Source: Prunus persica
Lineage: Eukaryota; Streptophyta; Magnoliopsida; Rosales; Rosaceae
DNA length: 64,000 nucleotides
Direction of reading: 5' to 3'
NCBI RefSeq assembly: GCF_000346465.2
Contig: NC_034014.1
Location: 21,546,788-21,610,787, forward strand
Part shown: piece by piece, positions 20,877 to 33,765 of the stretch
Numbering within the stretch: the stretch's first letter is position 1
Layout of the letters: each line of letters starts with the position of its first letter
Program-made: the position numbers and the translations under genes
The notes under the pieces: generated by a model
What the model was told of the DNA's origin: nothing
The model's database searches: none
What the model saw: only the letters and a program-made list of their open reading frames with translations

Positions 20877-23224
20877 GTGCAGCAGCTAGCAATTGTGACG
20901 TGCTAGTCTTTTGGGAGTTTTTTGCTTAGATAAATCCAACTTCCTTGGCTTCTTCTAAGTCTGAATCCAACTTTTTGGGTGGCCATACAGCTTTTTCGGG
21001 AAAATACACTCATGTCATTACAATATTTCGTTTGAGGTTACCTCCGTAATTGTGATTGATGATTTTAAAGAAATTAAACATTTTAATTTACATATATGTT
21101 TTAACAAAAAAAACATTTGACTGCTTACCAAACAAATTTTGATACTTTCACCGAATTATTTATACATACAAACCAAACAAGTGTTCCGCTTTATGCACTA
21201 ATTTAAGTTATAATCCTCATTCACATTATTATACTAGCGCATTTCATTTTCTTTGGAAAGGTATACTTATTCGACATGCTTTTCATGTATGGACTGAAAT
21301 GACATTTCCTTGATAAGCTGAGGTACAATTCAGGGATTTCTCAAATAAGGTCTCATTAAAATAAAAAACAGTATAAAAAAACTAAATTTTATTTTTACAT
21401 GCCCAAAAAAAAACAATGCTACTTTTTGCACTCCCCCTTTTTTTATTTTTTTTTGCTTTCTGTATGTGAATCAACGAGTGAAAGTTATTATGTCTCAGAG
21501 TAAATAGAAAAGATAAGAAAGACAAAGGCCATTACAAAAATACAACGAAGGTAGCATGACCTAAAAGATTACGAAGCCCAGAAATGGAGCAATACAAATA
21601 CAGAAAGGTCCAAATTCCACTTGTGCAACTGAATAGTCAATGTTGCTAGTTTTTACGGAGTTATCATGTCTGTGCCTCCACATTAATTCATGAAGCTCCC
21701 CTAATATCGCTTGGATATAAAAATGAATAAATAAATAAAAGCATATAGAGACATAAAATATATTTATATTTTTAAAATTAAATGATGAAGGTGAAAGCAG
21801 TTGTGCTTGTTTCCATCTAAATTAAGATCGAGAGGCTTAATTAGGACCACTAGATTGAATGGAGCCAGACAATATTAATGAACATTTAGCATTACTTATT
21901 TAGGGTGATAAGTAATTTTAAAAAAAAAAATTGGAAAGCCCAATCCGTTTGGTAAACTATGAGAAAATCACTTTTTTCTTAAAATTATTGTGAGAGAAAA
22001 CTATAAGGGAAAACAGCTAATGAGGTGCTTCTATTTTCTAATTATGCATGAATCAATTTCGAAAGTTCTGGATTTAATGAAATTTACAAACTTCCAAAAA
22101 TACCCAATCTATTTTACGCAATCTCTTCTTTTCGTGTGTTTTCTCGTTCCCATCCCTTTGCTTCTTCACGCCATCTCTTTCACAGAGTTCTCCTTCTCTT
22201 GAATCTTTTATATTCTTCTTATTATTTTATCTTGTTGAATCAATTCAAGCACACTCCTGAGAATCCAAAAGACTCAGTAAGAGGCATATTATGTTTATTT
22301 CTTCTCAATTTCATTTTTCCCTCTTTCTCTTTAATTTCTAGGGTTTTAACTATAAATTTCATTCTTCACTCTCTTTAATTTCTAGGATTTTAACTTCAAT
22401 AGTTTTTTATGTTACTTTTTACTTGTTTTTTTTTTCTGTTCCTATTTGTGTTTACTTATTTTATTTTATAATTAAAATAATTTTGAGGATGTGATAGAAA
22501 CATATTTAATACAATATATATATATATATATATATTGTGCTTTCCCTTTTATCAAACACTTTAACAAAAAAGCCATTTCAACATAATGCCCTTTTTAGTC
22601 ATTATATATAGTTCACATCACTTTCACAAATAAATATACCGAACACGAATACTTAGGAACTGATTATTGTACCAACAACACTTTTAACAAAAAATTTACA
22701 AAACACCAAACTTCTTTCTCTTACAACAAATCTGACCATGATTATTTTCACAGTATAATAATATCAAACTTTCCCTCAGACTGCACATAGGCTTAGAAGT
22801 AAGTCGGTCACATGGAGGAAAAGTTAATCAGATATCTAATCAACGATTATAAACCAAGATAAAACCAAAACGTCATTCTCAGGTAAGGTGAGGTGAACTT
22901 GCCATTTCATTTATTTATTTAAAATCCATCCTGTCCTGTGTACCAAGTTGTTCTCTAAATTTATAATTTTCACAAGACAAGTCAATAAAGAAAACATGTA
23001 GAAGAACCAAGAAAGTAGTTGCTGGAAACTGAACTCGAACTTAATTCATTGACTGATAAAAAAAATACAATTTAAATAGAACTCACAAGATCAAACTGGG
23101 CAGGAAAACATGGAACAACAATCCCATGACCAACACGACTAGCAGTTACTACTTAGACTCCCAACATATGTAATGGGATGCTCTTATAGAATAGGTAAAA
23201 CCACAGCTGACCTCCTAATAAAAT
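20758..23224. other. Duplicated intergenic segment, no gene seen
   Basis: Large parts match 62502-64000: 20890-21890 with 62565-63600, and 22785-23085 with the window end. About 0.9 kb (21890-22780) is present only here. A (GA)n tract lies at 20841-20872 and a TA repeat near 22515. The last ~140 bp are the CAD3 3' flank. The short frames at 21990-22378 have no recognisable domains. Confidence 0.75.
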
Positions 23225-25370
23225 TTAAGAGCTAGACTTCAGTGTGTTTCCGATGTCGATAACAAATCGGTATCTGACATCTGCTTTGACAAGGCGCTCC
23301 ATGGCAGTGTTCAGATAATCAATCGGGATAACCTCGATGTCAGCTGTTATGTTGTGTTTGGCTGCAAAGTCAATCATCTCTTGTGTCTCCTTCATTCCTC
23401 CAATGCAACTGCCGCCTAGTATCTTCCTTCCTAGAATATTAATTGAAGAACAAATTGACATGTTTGTTAACAACTTTAATATATACACAATGAACCAATT
23501 CAAATTAATGCACACTTCTGGAGCACTTACCCATGAGCAAAGGAAAAACTGGAAGCTCAAGAGGCTTCTCTGGTGCACCAACCATCACAAGCTTTCCATG
23601 AGACTTCAACAAACCAATCAAAGGTAAAAGAGGGTGGACGGCAGAAACCGTGTCGATGATGCCATCCATTGTGCCCAGGGCAGCCTACAAATCAAATCAA
23701 CAAAAGTGATTAACCCACAAAACCTACACATGTGACAATCCAGTAAATAAAGTCAACGTAATTATTCAAATAATCACCTGCATTTGATCTTCGTCACGAC
23801 TGACCAAAAATGAATCAGCATGGAGATGGTCAATAGCTTCTTCCTTCTTATTAGGGGAGGTGCTGATCACTGTAACCTTAACCCCCATAGCCTTGGCAAA
23901 CTTCACGGCGACGTGCCCTAAACCGCCTAGACCAACAACACCGACATGCATACCAGGTTTGTCAAGTCCGAAATATCTCAAGGGGCTGTAAGTTGTAATC
24001 CCAGCACATAGGAGGGGAGCAGCTCCATCAAGAGGTAGGCTGTCCGGAACACGAACGATGAAGTGTTCATCGGCCACCATGATGTCGGAGTAACCGCCAT
24101 ATGTGGTGGTTCCGTCAAGGTACTTGGAACCATAGGTGAGTATCATTTTGGGGCAGTAATTCTCAAGGTTGTTGGCACAACTGTCACAAGAATGGCAAGA
24201 CCCAACCATGCATCCAACACCTACCTTGTCTCCAACTTTGAATTTTTCTACTTTGCTTCCTACCTCTGTCACTACGCCAACAATTTCATGCCTGCATTGC
24301 CCCAAATAAGTTCACTTATAGGAATGCGTTCATTGAAAAGCTTGAGCTAATTAACTTACGTTCACATCACCCATCAGTAAATGCTCTGGTCTGACTGTAA
24401 ACTTGTGATAATTCTAGCAAGTATTTTTCTTAATTTTCTTATGGCATGCCCTGCCTTTCATTGCCACCAATCAAATAAAAGTTTTACAGAAAAATTAATT
24501 TGAAAACTTTATACTAAACTAAAGTCATAAAAAACATATATTGAGAAAAAGACCCATGCATTTAGGACAAATGCAACAGACATCGTACTTATGCGTTTCG
24601 GTTTATTTTTTAAGGAGCTAAATTTTGCTCTTTTTAAATTAAAAAATTGTTATTAACACTTGAATTAAAAATCATGGCGTATTTCTCACTAGAATTGATT
24701 CGATGCAAATTTCAATAGTTCCTCTACCAATATATCAAAAAAGAAAATCAACGACTAACTAAACTAAAGTCATGTTTGATAAATGACAACGTACCCGGGG
24801 ACCAGAGGATAGGTAGAAGAACCCCATTCATTCTTCACCATGTGAAGATCCGAATGGCATATCCCACAGTACAACACTTTGAATGACACATCTTTCTCTC
24901 CAGTTTCTCTGCAACCAAATAAATTCAATTTTAGACACAAACCAAGAACTCAGATCTTGACATTAAAGCATGCATAAATCCTAAACTTCTTTTGTACTGA
25001 CTGAATATGTGTCGGCTTTTCACTGTCAATATAACATGTTACATGGTGTTACAACTGCAAAATCATTTTTACTGATTAAGAAAAAAAAAATTTAATCAAA
25101 CGGATACTGATTCAAATTTAAATCCCAGTTTGTTCATTTTTTTATCTTCCCCATTTCATTGAATCATTGTGCTTTTTAAGAACCACATTTAGACAAATCT
25201 AGGAATGCAATAAAAATGGTAAAAAAACCAAACAAAAAATGAATGGGAAATTAAGTTATATAGAATAATAACCTTCTTGAGAATTTAAAGGGAGAAAGAA
25301 CACCAGATGAATCTCTAGCAGCCCATCCAAAAGCCTTTTTGGGGTGTTCTTGCTCTGTAGAAACCACCAT
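23225..25370 (-). CDS. CAD3: cinnamyl alcohol dehydrogenase-like (ELI3/mannitol dehydrogenase type), 361 aa
   Basis: Exons: 25273-25370, 24795-24908, 23778-24291, 23531-23684, 23225-23430 (1086 nt, no internal stop). Zinc-dependent alcohol dehydrogenase with catalytic ligands Cys50 (GICHSD), His72 (PGHE) and Cys166 (LLCAG), a structural-zinc loop [16 protein letters not shown], and GLGGLG followed by ISTSP as expected for NADP(H) binding. Its length is typical for the family. [10 protein letters not shown] argues for the ELI3/mannitol-dehydrogenase branch, not lignin CAD; the true substrate is unknown. A clear TATA box and duplicated TGACGTA words lie upstream. Of the four genes this one looks most intact, with all catalytic residues, normal introns and no insertion. 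Confidence 0.96.
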
Positions 25371-25451
25371 TTTCGCTCTCAAGATATAACTGGCACAAAG
25401 CAACTATGAGAATTTAATTAATAGAGTGAGAGAGAAGGCAAGGGAGGAGCT

Positions 25452-25462
25452 GTTTATATATA
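25452..25462 (-). promoter_or_regulatory. TATA box of CAD3
   Basis: The minus strand reads TATATATAAAC about 85 bp before the ATG at 25370, leaving a leader of roughly 50 bp. Confidence 0.7.
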
Positions 25463-25502
25463 GATGTGGACGACATGGGGTGGGGACACTGGGGTATTGC
25501 TG

Positions 25503-25620
25503 TTGCGCTGGGCTGACGTATTGGGTGAGCAAATGGAAATCAAACAAGGTTCTTTTCCACAGAAAAGTAATGACATTCTCATTGGGTAAGAGATTGCGCT
25601 GGGCTGACGTATTGGGTGCA
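25503..25620 (-). promoter_or_regulatory. Duplicated TGACGTA-containing promoter block of CAD3
   Basis: The text ttgcgctgggctgacgtat appears twice, with TGACGTA at 25514-25520 and 25605-25611 (91 bp apart). TGACG/ACGT words are known binding sites of TGA and other bZIP factors in stress-inducible plant promoters. A related block lies upstream of CAD1 near 14815. The regulatory role is inferred. Confidence 0.5.
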
Positions 25621-25639
25621 ACAACTCTATTTTAGGCAT

Positions 25640-26632
25640 GTTGAAGACTTTTAGTTTATCATTTTAATTAAGAATGAGTCAAGTGTATTAAAAATAGAAG
25701 TACTTGAGAAGAAAGACTTGAATACTACTTTTTGGAAAAAAAACAATTCATGTTGTTATGGTCGCTCCAGATTTTTTTTGTTTTTGTTTTTTGGTTGGGT
25801 GAAAAGACGAGGTCACTTCATGTTTTTGTTTATCATTTTAATCAAGAATGAGTCAAGAAAAAGCAATAATTGGTTGTTGACAACAATTAGGTATGTCTTC
25901 CACAACATGGTGGCTCCATTTGTTTTTGTGTTGGTTTATGCAATCTCCAATTCAATACTGAAAGTTAATTTTCAAACATAATTTGAGGATGATGGGCCTA
26001 AAAAGTTAATTATAATTTTTTCCCGAAAATACATAAATGAAAGGCAAACTTAGTTTTAAACTTATTTTGCTTGTCATATAGAAAGTTAATGAACATTATT
26101 TTAAGTGATTTGATGAAATTATGTATTATATATATATATATTATAGAATAAAATAAAAAAATTCTTAACCATTTCATTTATATTTTACATTTACATCTAT
26201 TGAAATGTTTGATTAGATTAAACATGACGATATATGTTTCATATTTCATTATTATCTTTTTATTTTTATGAAAATCGATCATTCAATCCAATATCAATTG
26301 GATTTAAACCTCTGTGAGAGGTTAACACTTTGATTTTTCGTCCATTCAAGTTGATGTCACTCACAAAAAAAGCAAGAAAAACCTAAGAGAGAAAACTCCT
26401 AGCCGCCACCCCTTTTAGGGTGGTGACTACCATGTTTTTTTTGTCCTATCTTCATCTCTTTTTCCTCTCCTCTCTGAAGGAAGTTGAGGTTCCACCCCAA
26501 AATCAATTGGCAATGGGGGGAGTAGCTCAACTCCTTATAAGCCCTTACTAGGTTTCTCAAATTTCCAATGTAAGACTTTTTACCTTCACATTTTCACACT
26601 CCCCAACTCATCCCCTTCATATCCTCTTTGCT
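25640..26632. other. AT-rich spacer and possible LINE leader
   Basis: No gene seen. From about 26340, the text aaaacctaagagagaaaactcctagccgccacc resembles the 5' leader of plant L1-type LINEs and runs up to the CACTA-A copy 2 terminus. The region after that element (40428-40955) may be the other part of the same relic. Confidence 0.35.
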
Positions 26633-26641
26633 TACTGCTAC

Positions 26642-28160
26642 AAAAAAGCAAAAAGACGACGGTAAATCACCGTCGTGTATTCGATTTTTCAATGGTCGTG
26701 GAATCCACCGTCATCTTTTCCCTCATATACCACGACGCTAAATAACCGTCGTTGTTAAAATATACAACGTCATCAACAAATACAAAACGACGTCTTTGTA
26801 CTGCAAAAAGATCTAAAAAAGCAGTCGAGGATGAGAATAGACGACCAACTCTCTAACAAAACCGTCGTTAAAAAGGAAAAATATGACACATATTAAGAGA
26901 ACAAGGCCGCAAGATAGACATACAACGACGGAAATAAAAAAACGACGCCGTTAAATATCATTTTCACGACAATAAAAAATTTGACGTCTTTAAATACATT
27001 AGAAGACGACGTTATTGATACCTACTACGTCGTATATATAAAAACAGCCGTCGTAAAATTAATTTTCCACTTCGATTTTTCGATAAAAGATGACGTGGAA
27101 ATAGTTGTCAGTGTCATTATTTACGACGTATGTATTTATTGAGTAGACGTTGAAAAACGAAACAACGTCGGTTACAAATATATGAGAGTCGTATTACAAA
27201 ATTTATACGTCATATTTTCAGAAACAAACATCGACGATAAATATTAGACGTTGTTAAATAAAACAACGTCGGAAAACAATACAAACAGACGTGTTTAGTC
27301 TGCTAAAGTTCTAGAAAATAGTCGAGGATGAGAATAGACGACCAACTCAAACAAATCACCGTCGTTAAAAAGGAAAAATATGACACATGTTAAAAGAAAA
27401 AGGCCGCAAGATATACATACAACGACGACAACTAAAATTTTACGCTGTTAAATGTAATTTACACGACAAGAAAAAATATGACGTCTTTAAATACATGAGA
27501 AGACGACGTTATTGAAATATACTACGTCTCTTATTTACAAACAACCTTCGTGAAATAAATTTTCCACTTCGATTTTTCTAAAAAAGATGACGTGGAAATA
27601 GTTGTCAGTGTCATTATTTACGACGTATGTATTTATACAGTTGACGTTGAAATGCGAAACAACGTCGGTGGCATTTATATAGTCGACGTTGTATTTATAT
27701 CTATCATCATTACTCACGACGCACTTAATAATATAGACGACGTTGAACTTCTAAACAACGTCGGGTCCAAATAAATGAGAGCTGTATTACAGAACATATA
27801 GACGGCGTTGATTATGATGAGAGCCGTATTACAAATAACGTCGTTTAATTGTTATTAGACGGCGGTTATAATGAATTTCCGTCGGAATTCATTTCGTTCC
27901 TCTTCGTTTATAAAAGAACTTGCGACGTGGAAAATGTATGATGACGTCGTATTTTTTAACGTTCAGATTATATATCTCGTTTTTTAGACGTCGGTATTAT
28001 GGGATTGAAGTCGTGTTATTTTGAATTACATGACGGTTCTTAATCCTTCCCCGACGTGATATCCTGAATAATTGCTTCACAATTGCGTCGTGGTTCTTCA
28101 TTGTTACGTTGCTTTAAGACGTCGGTAAATATGCTGAATAACTGGTTCACAATAACGTCG
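26642..28160. repeat. Left subterminal CGACG repeat array (CACTA-A copy 2)
   Basis: Acgacg/cgtcgt motifs in both orientations occur throughout, beginning gacgacggtaaatcaccgtcgtg. Two internal stretches, about 26800-27160 and 27290-27640, are direct near-repeats (both contain cgaggatgagaatagacgac and gatgacgtggaaatagttgtc), so the array grew by segmental duplication. Small frames here are repeat artefacts. Confidence 0.85.
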
Positions 28161-28244
28161 TGTTTTATTTGAACGTAGAAAGTGAAGAAATCACATTACA
28201 ATATATTACAAAATTAATGTCATACACTGCCAATTACATAAGCA

Positions 28245-31200
28245 TCATTCAATCCATATATCTTCACACCCATCTCGAATATTTTGACCGCCTAACTCAC
28301 CCACCAGTTCATCAAATGTGTCAACATTTGGCATCCCTCTAGTAAATGGCTCACACTCAATTATCACATCACCTAAGACTTCATCACCAATAACATCATT
28401 ATATTCTCTATTAGGCATTGATAACACTACCGACCAACCACGATGCATCGGGTCGTCAACAAAAAATATTTGTTTGACTTGAGAAGCCAAAACAAATTGG
28501 TCATTCCTATGTCCAATTTTACTCAAATCTACAAGGGTAAATCCAAGTTCGTCGACTACAAGACCAGAACTATCTATCCAATCACACCTAAAGACTGGGA
28601 TTGTAAACTTTTGGTAGTCAAGGTCCCAAATTTCTTGAATGACACCATAGAAACCCATATTTGAGAGAATTGGGTTTTTATCCTTGGCACTAGCAACTTG
28701 CATGGTATGTGCAAGTAAATAAACTCCACTATTTTGAGTTGTCCGCACATCATCTTGTGCCTTGATATTGAATTTAATACCTTTAATAAGATAGCTCCTA
28801 TATAATGGCACTGACATGTTTGGACCAGCTGCTAGCCACCTTAAATTTTCTGATACGCCATGATTGTCTTCCTCAAGTTCACTTTGAACCTGCAAATTAA
28901 TCATATCTTAATTCAATCTAACATATAAATAAGAAGAAAATTAAAAGAGAAATATGTTATTCAACAATATATACCTTGAAGCGTAGCCATTGAATGAAAG
29001 TGCTATTGTGCTTATCCTGCAGCCACTTTGTTCTCTTTCTAAATTTTGGATAAGCAGTCTTGATGTGAATCATATGTTGCCTACATGACACGAAAAATTC
29101 AAGCATTACGGTCCTAAATATAGAAGATAAACATAAGAAATAATTTCAAATGGAAACTTAAAGAATAAAGCTCATACGTACTCGATATAAGGTAGGACTT
29201 CCTCCGTATTCTCCAAGACATATAGATGTGTTTGATTCAACAGGTCCTGATCAACTACGCTCACTGTGCAACCTGATAATGGCTTTGAAAGTCCCATCTT
29301 TTGGCTTGAAGGCACTCCAACTGTACTAACATCAGATAAATGCTGAGTACAACACTCTACCGCTTCTTCAGCTATATACCGCTCAGCAATGCAACCTTCG
29401 GGACGAGTACGATTCTGAACATACCCCTTCAGCACTTTCATATATCTTTCAAACGGATACATCCACCTAAAATATACTGGCCCACATAGACGAACTTCTC
29501 TGACAAGATGTACTACTAGATGAACCATGATATCAAAGAATGAAGGGGGAAAGTACTTCTCAAGCAAACACAGAGTAACTACTACATCTTCTTCCAACTT
29601 ATCTAGCTTGGAAACATCAACAGTCTTTGCACATATAGCATTGAAGAAGAAGCACAAACGAGTTATTGCATACCTTGTAGGCTTCTCCAAAACAGAACGA
29701 ATTGCCACAGGGAGCAATTGTTGCATTAAGGTATGACAATCATGTGATTTAAGGCCAAGAAGTCTTGAATCTTGTAAAGATACAAGATTTTTAATATTTG
29801 AAGAATAACCTTCAGGGACCTTCATACCATAGAAAGAATTGCAAACCTCTCTCTTCTCTGCTCTTGACAAATTCCAAGGCCCAGGAGGCAAACGAGTACG
29901 TCTTTCTCCATACTCGGGTTGCAAATCAGTTTTGACCCCCATGTTCAATAAATCTAATCGAGCAGCAATCCCATCTTTATTTTTTCCAGGGATCTCCAGC
30001 AATGTACCAATGATACTATCGCAAACATTCTTCTCAATGTGCATAACATCTAGGGCATGCCTCACAGGAAGGTATTTCCAATACTCGAGATCAAAGAATA
30101 TTGATTTCTTCTTCCAACAAACTCTGTCACCATTTTCAACCATATGCAGCACTTCTTCTCCGGTTAATGGCTCGGGAGGTATGCCATATTCAGGTTTCCC
30201 ATTAAAAGCTGCACGTTGCCTCCTATATGGATGATTGATTGGTAACCATTTTCTATGCCCAATGTAACAAATTTTGTGGCCATTTTTCAACCTGTGACTA
30301 GGTGTATCATCGCCGCATATTGGACAAGCTTTATATCCTTTAACAACACAACCAGATAAGTTTCCATAGGCGGGGAAATCATTAATTGTCCACATTAATG
30401 CAGCTCTGAGTGTAAAGTATTCTCCATTATGTGCATCATACACTCCTCTAATCCCAACCCACAAGGATTTTAAATCATCAATCAAAGGCTCCAAGTAGAC
30501 GTCTATATCATTTCCGGGTTGTTTAGGACCGGAAATCAATAAGGTTAACATCATGAACTTTCGTTTCATGCACAGCCATGGAGGGAGATTATATGTAACT
30601 AAGATAACCGGCCAACAACTATATCTGCTACTTAGAGAACTGTGGGGATTGAATCCATCAGATGAAAGAGCCAATCTCAAGTTTCTCGGCGCATTACCAA
30701 ACTCAGGCCATTTATCATCAAGAAGTTTCCAAGACGGGGAATCCGCCGGATGAGACATCTGACCGTCAATTGATTTTCTAGCAGCATGCCACCAAGTCAA
30801 ACTCTTAGCTGTCTCATGTGATTGAAACATCCTTTTAAACCTTGGAATTGGGGGAAAATACCATACCACCTTCGCTGGCACACCCTCTTTCAAGATTGAA
30901 TCTTTGCCTTCCTTCCACCTTGAGATACCACAAGTAGGACAATTAGTTGAATCCTCATACTCCTTCCTATACAAGATGCAATCATTGGGGCATGCGTGCA
31001 TTTTCTCATAACTCAGCCCCAATGCACACAAAGTCTTTTTAGCCTCATACATGGAGGTTGGTATTGTATTTCCTTCTGGAAGCAAATCGCCTTGAAGTAT
31101 CAATAATTCTGTAAAACAGACATCACTCATCCCATGTTTTGCCTTCAAATTATACAACTTCACTAATGCCGATAACTTCGTGTACTTTCTACAACCAGGG

Positions 31201-31595
31201 TACACTGGTTGATCTCCATCCCCAATCACATTGGCAAACTCATACGGATCCGAACCAAAATCACCAAAATCATTATCATCCATATCAATTTCTTCAGACA
31301 CAAAACTGTACCTACTATGGCCATCATCTTCTTCAACATTTCTACTAGCATTAGTAGTTGCTTCCCAAGGTTCTCCGTGAAATGTCCAATTCTTATAGCT
31401 TTGGTCAATTCCATTAAAGTATAAGTGATCCCTTATAATTCCAACCCCAAACAACTTCAAATTAACACATTTAACACATGGACAACGGATATGTGTTGTA
31501 GTTAGAAGATTTTCTACAGCAAAGTTCAAAAATGCTTCCACCCCAAATTCATATGCCTTCGATCTTCTATCCGAGTGCATCCATGACTTATCCAT
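28245..31595 (-). CDS. TNP2-type CACTA transposase with DUF4216 C-terminus, ~1054 aa
   Basis: Exons: 29182-31595 (ATG; the frame extends three codons upstream from a GTG), 28975-29080, 28245-28889; phases join cleanly. In order it has a transposase-associated domain with RCPCVKC (MDKSWM start), the TNP2 family (PF02992) core with CPNDCILYRKEY, CPTCGISRWK, FPPIPRFKRMF and DVMHIEKNVCDSIIGTLL, a DUF4218-like HLVVHLVREVRLCGPVYFRWMYPFERY block, and a DUF4216 segment ending in EDIWIE. It should bind and cut the element ends. No internal stop was found. It lies downstream of the Ulp1-type gene on the same strand. Confidence 0.9.
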
Positions 31596-32208
31596 CTCCG
31601 ACACTATAACCTATTATCTATAATAAAGTGAAAATACAGGCAATGACCATCACTATAGCAGATTATACAATGATCTAATCGCAAGTAATACACAACAGAG
31701 ACGACGGGTTTTAAACAAAAACAGACGTATTTGGCATATATAGACGACGGATTTTCAACAGACGTCGTCTATTATAAGTAATACAAACGACGGTTTATGA
31801 AAAAACCGTCGTGTATAAGTAATACAACGACGGTAGTTTAAAAAAACCGTCGTGTAATCGTCGTCGTATGCCTTAAAATTCGTCGTGTCTCAGTTTATTT
31901 TCAAGAACACAAAACCCATTAAGAACACAACATATATATGAAACCAAGCAAGAAACCAACATATACATGAAACCAAGCATGAAAACAATAAATCCATTCC
32001 CAATTCAACATAACATAGGGTGATTAAAAGATACGACAAAATTAAATCCATTCCCAATTCAACATAACAGATAATGTAATCCATGAACCCATTAAACAGA
32101 AAATCCATGAACCCATTAAACAGAAAATCCATGAACCCATACCTATAAGCACATTATTAACAGATCGCAAAGCATACACATAAAACCCTTTAACAAAACA
32201 ACCTAATA

Positions 32209-32537
32209 TCATTCAATGAATTTACAAGGGGAAGATAGGGTTTGTACTTACAGGTTGGACGAGCTCACAGATTCGACGGAGCCTGGAGAGTGCAACTTTT
32301 AATTAGAGCAGAAGTGAGAGAGCGAAATGTTATGTCGCGCGAAATCTGAAAATTTTAGGTTTCAGGGTTCGATCATTCAATGAATTTACAAGGGGAAGAT
32401 AGGGTTTGTACTTACAGGTTGGACGAGCTCACAGATTCGACGGAGCCTGGAGAGTGCAACTTTTAATTAGAGCAGAAGTGAGAGAGCGAAATGTTATGTC
32501 GCGCGAAATCTGAAAATTTTAGGTTTCAGGGTTCGAA
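32209..32537 (-). repeat. Direct tandem duplication (163 bp) of the putative TNP2 5' exon
   Basis: The second copy starts at 32372 and is almost exact. Each copy includes, on the minus strand, a leader segment followed by CCAACCTGTAAGTAC, a good splice donor. Two alternative first exons or starts could thus serve TNP2. Confidence 0.8.
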
Positions 32538-33059
32538 GTATAAGAATAAGAGCCAAATCTAAAAAAATTTAGGTCGCGCGAAAATTTTTAGAGTTCGCGC
32601 GTTTTAAAACGTCGAAAGAAAAACCAAGGCGAAAGTTCTACACGTATCGACGTAAATTTAATATTCCACGACGGAAAGTTCATTTTTCGGATTAAGAACG
32701 TAAGGCCGTTCATTTTGAAGCTTCATTTTTCGGATTAATTTTAAATTTATTTTGAATTTTTTATATAACGACAACTGAAAAACCACGTCGGTGTTAAGAA
32801 ATTAAAGACGTTGTAAATTATATAAACCGACTTACATATTAAAATGACGTCGTTTAAAGCGTAAACCATGTCGTATGTTTTTCTGTACGACGTAAAATAT
32901 GTATTCCACGACGCAACCACCGTCGTTAAAAATTAATACCCTAAACCCATAAAACTAAATTATACAATTTAAAAAATTAAGTTTATAAAAGGTTTTATGG
33001 TTTTAAAGCCTAACATATACCCTAGACTACCCAAAAATTATACTTTAAAAATAAACCCC

Positions 33060-33115
33060 AATAAATAACAACCCTAATCTCTAAACCCTAGACTCTAAAC
33101 CCTAAACCATAAAAC
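33060..33115. repeat. Degenerate telomere-like AAACCCTA tract
   Basis: Irregular units (aaccctaa, aaaccctagact, aaaccctaaacc) lie between the two genes of the element. CACTA-B has a similar tract at 53039-53103. Confidence 0.6.
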
Positions 33116-33765
33116 TAGAAGTGATTTTATGACTCATCAAAACAATTTTGTTTTGGATGGTCATTTTAAATTTTTGTTATTCAAAATGAATTTTTTCAAG
33201 GTTTATGTGGAAGAAAATATATCAATGACTTCATAGGAGTTGACTTTTCAATTTTCTGATTTATTTTAAATTTATTTTGAATATTTTGATATAAAAATAA
33301 TAAAATATTCTTACCACAACAACAAACCACGTCGGTGTTAATAAATTGTAGACGTTGTAAATTGTAATAGACTACTAAGTCGTTAAAATGACGTCGTTAA
33401 AATGAGAAACCATGGCGGCTATTTAACTATACGACGTAAAATATATATATCAACGACTTAACCGTTGTCGTTACATAAACGTCGTCGATGATACCCTGAA
33501 CCCTTAAGAAATTGAAGATGTTGTAAACCATAAACGACTCAATTGTTCAAAGAACGTCGTCTAACTATATTTTTACGTCGTATTTGTTTAAAACACGAAA
33601 CAACAAAATACGACGGTTTGTGACTTTATTAGGTCGTTGGAAAAGTATTACACGTCGGTTACGCAATTTGTATGTTTGTTTTTTTTTAATTTAAGAAAAC
33701 CTCAACAAATTTTTACATTACATATTATAGAGAAAATTTGTACATTATACATAAATATCAAGTGT

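Larger units (their letters stand above)
31596..33765. other. Spacer between TNP2 and the Ulp1-type gene, with TNP2 promoter and repeats
   Basis: Three things are seen: CGACG motifs at 31695-31890 and 32600-33660; a short triplicated tract (atccatgaacccattaaacag) at 32080-32140; and a tandem duplication at 32209-32537. A putative TNP2 leader has donor CTGTAAGTAC and an acceptor just before the ATG. No further gene. Confidence 0.65.

Noticed and set aside
33060..33115. True interstitial telomere
   Set aside because: Only a few irregular AAACCCTA units; too short and degenerate, and inside a transposon.
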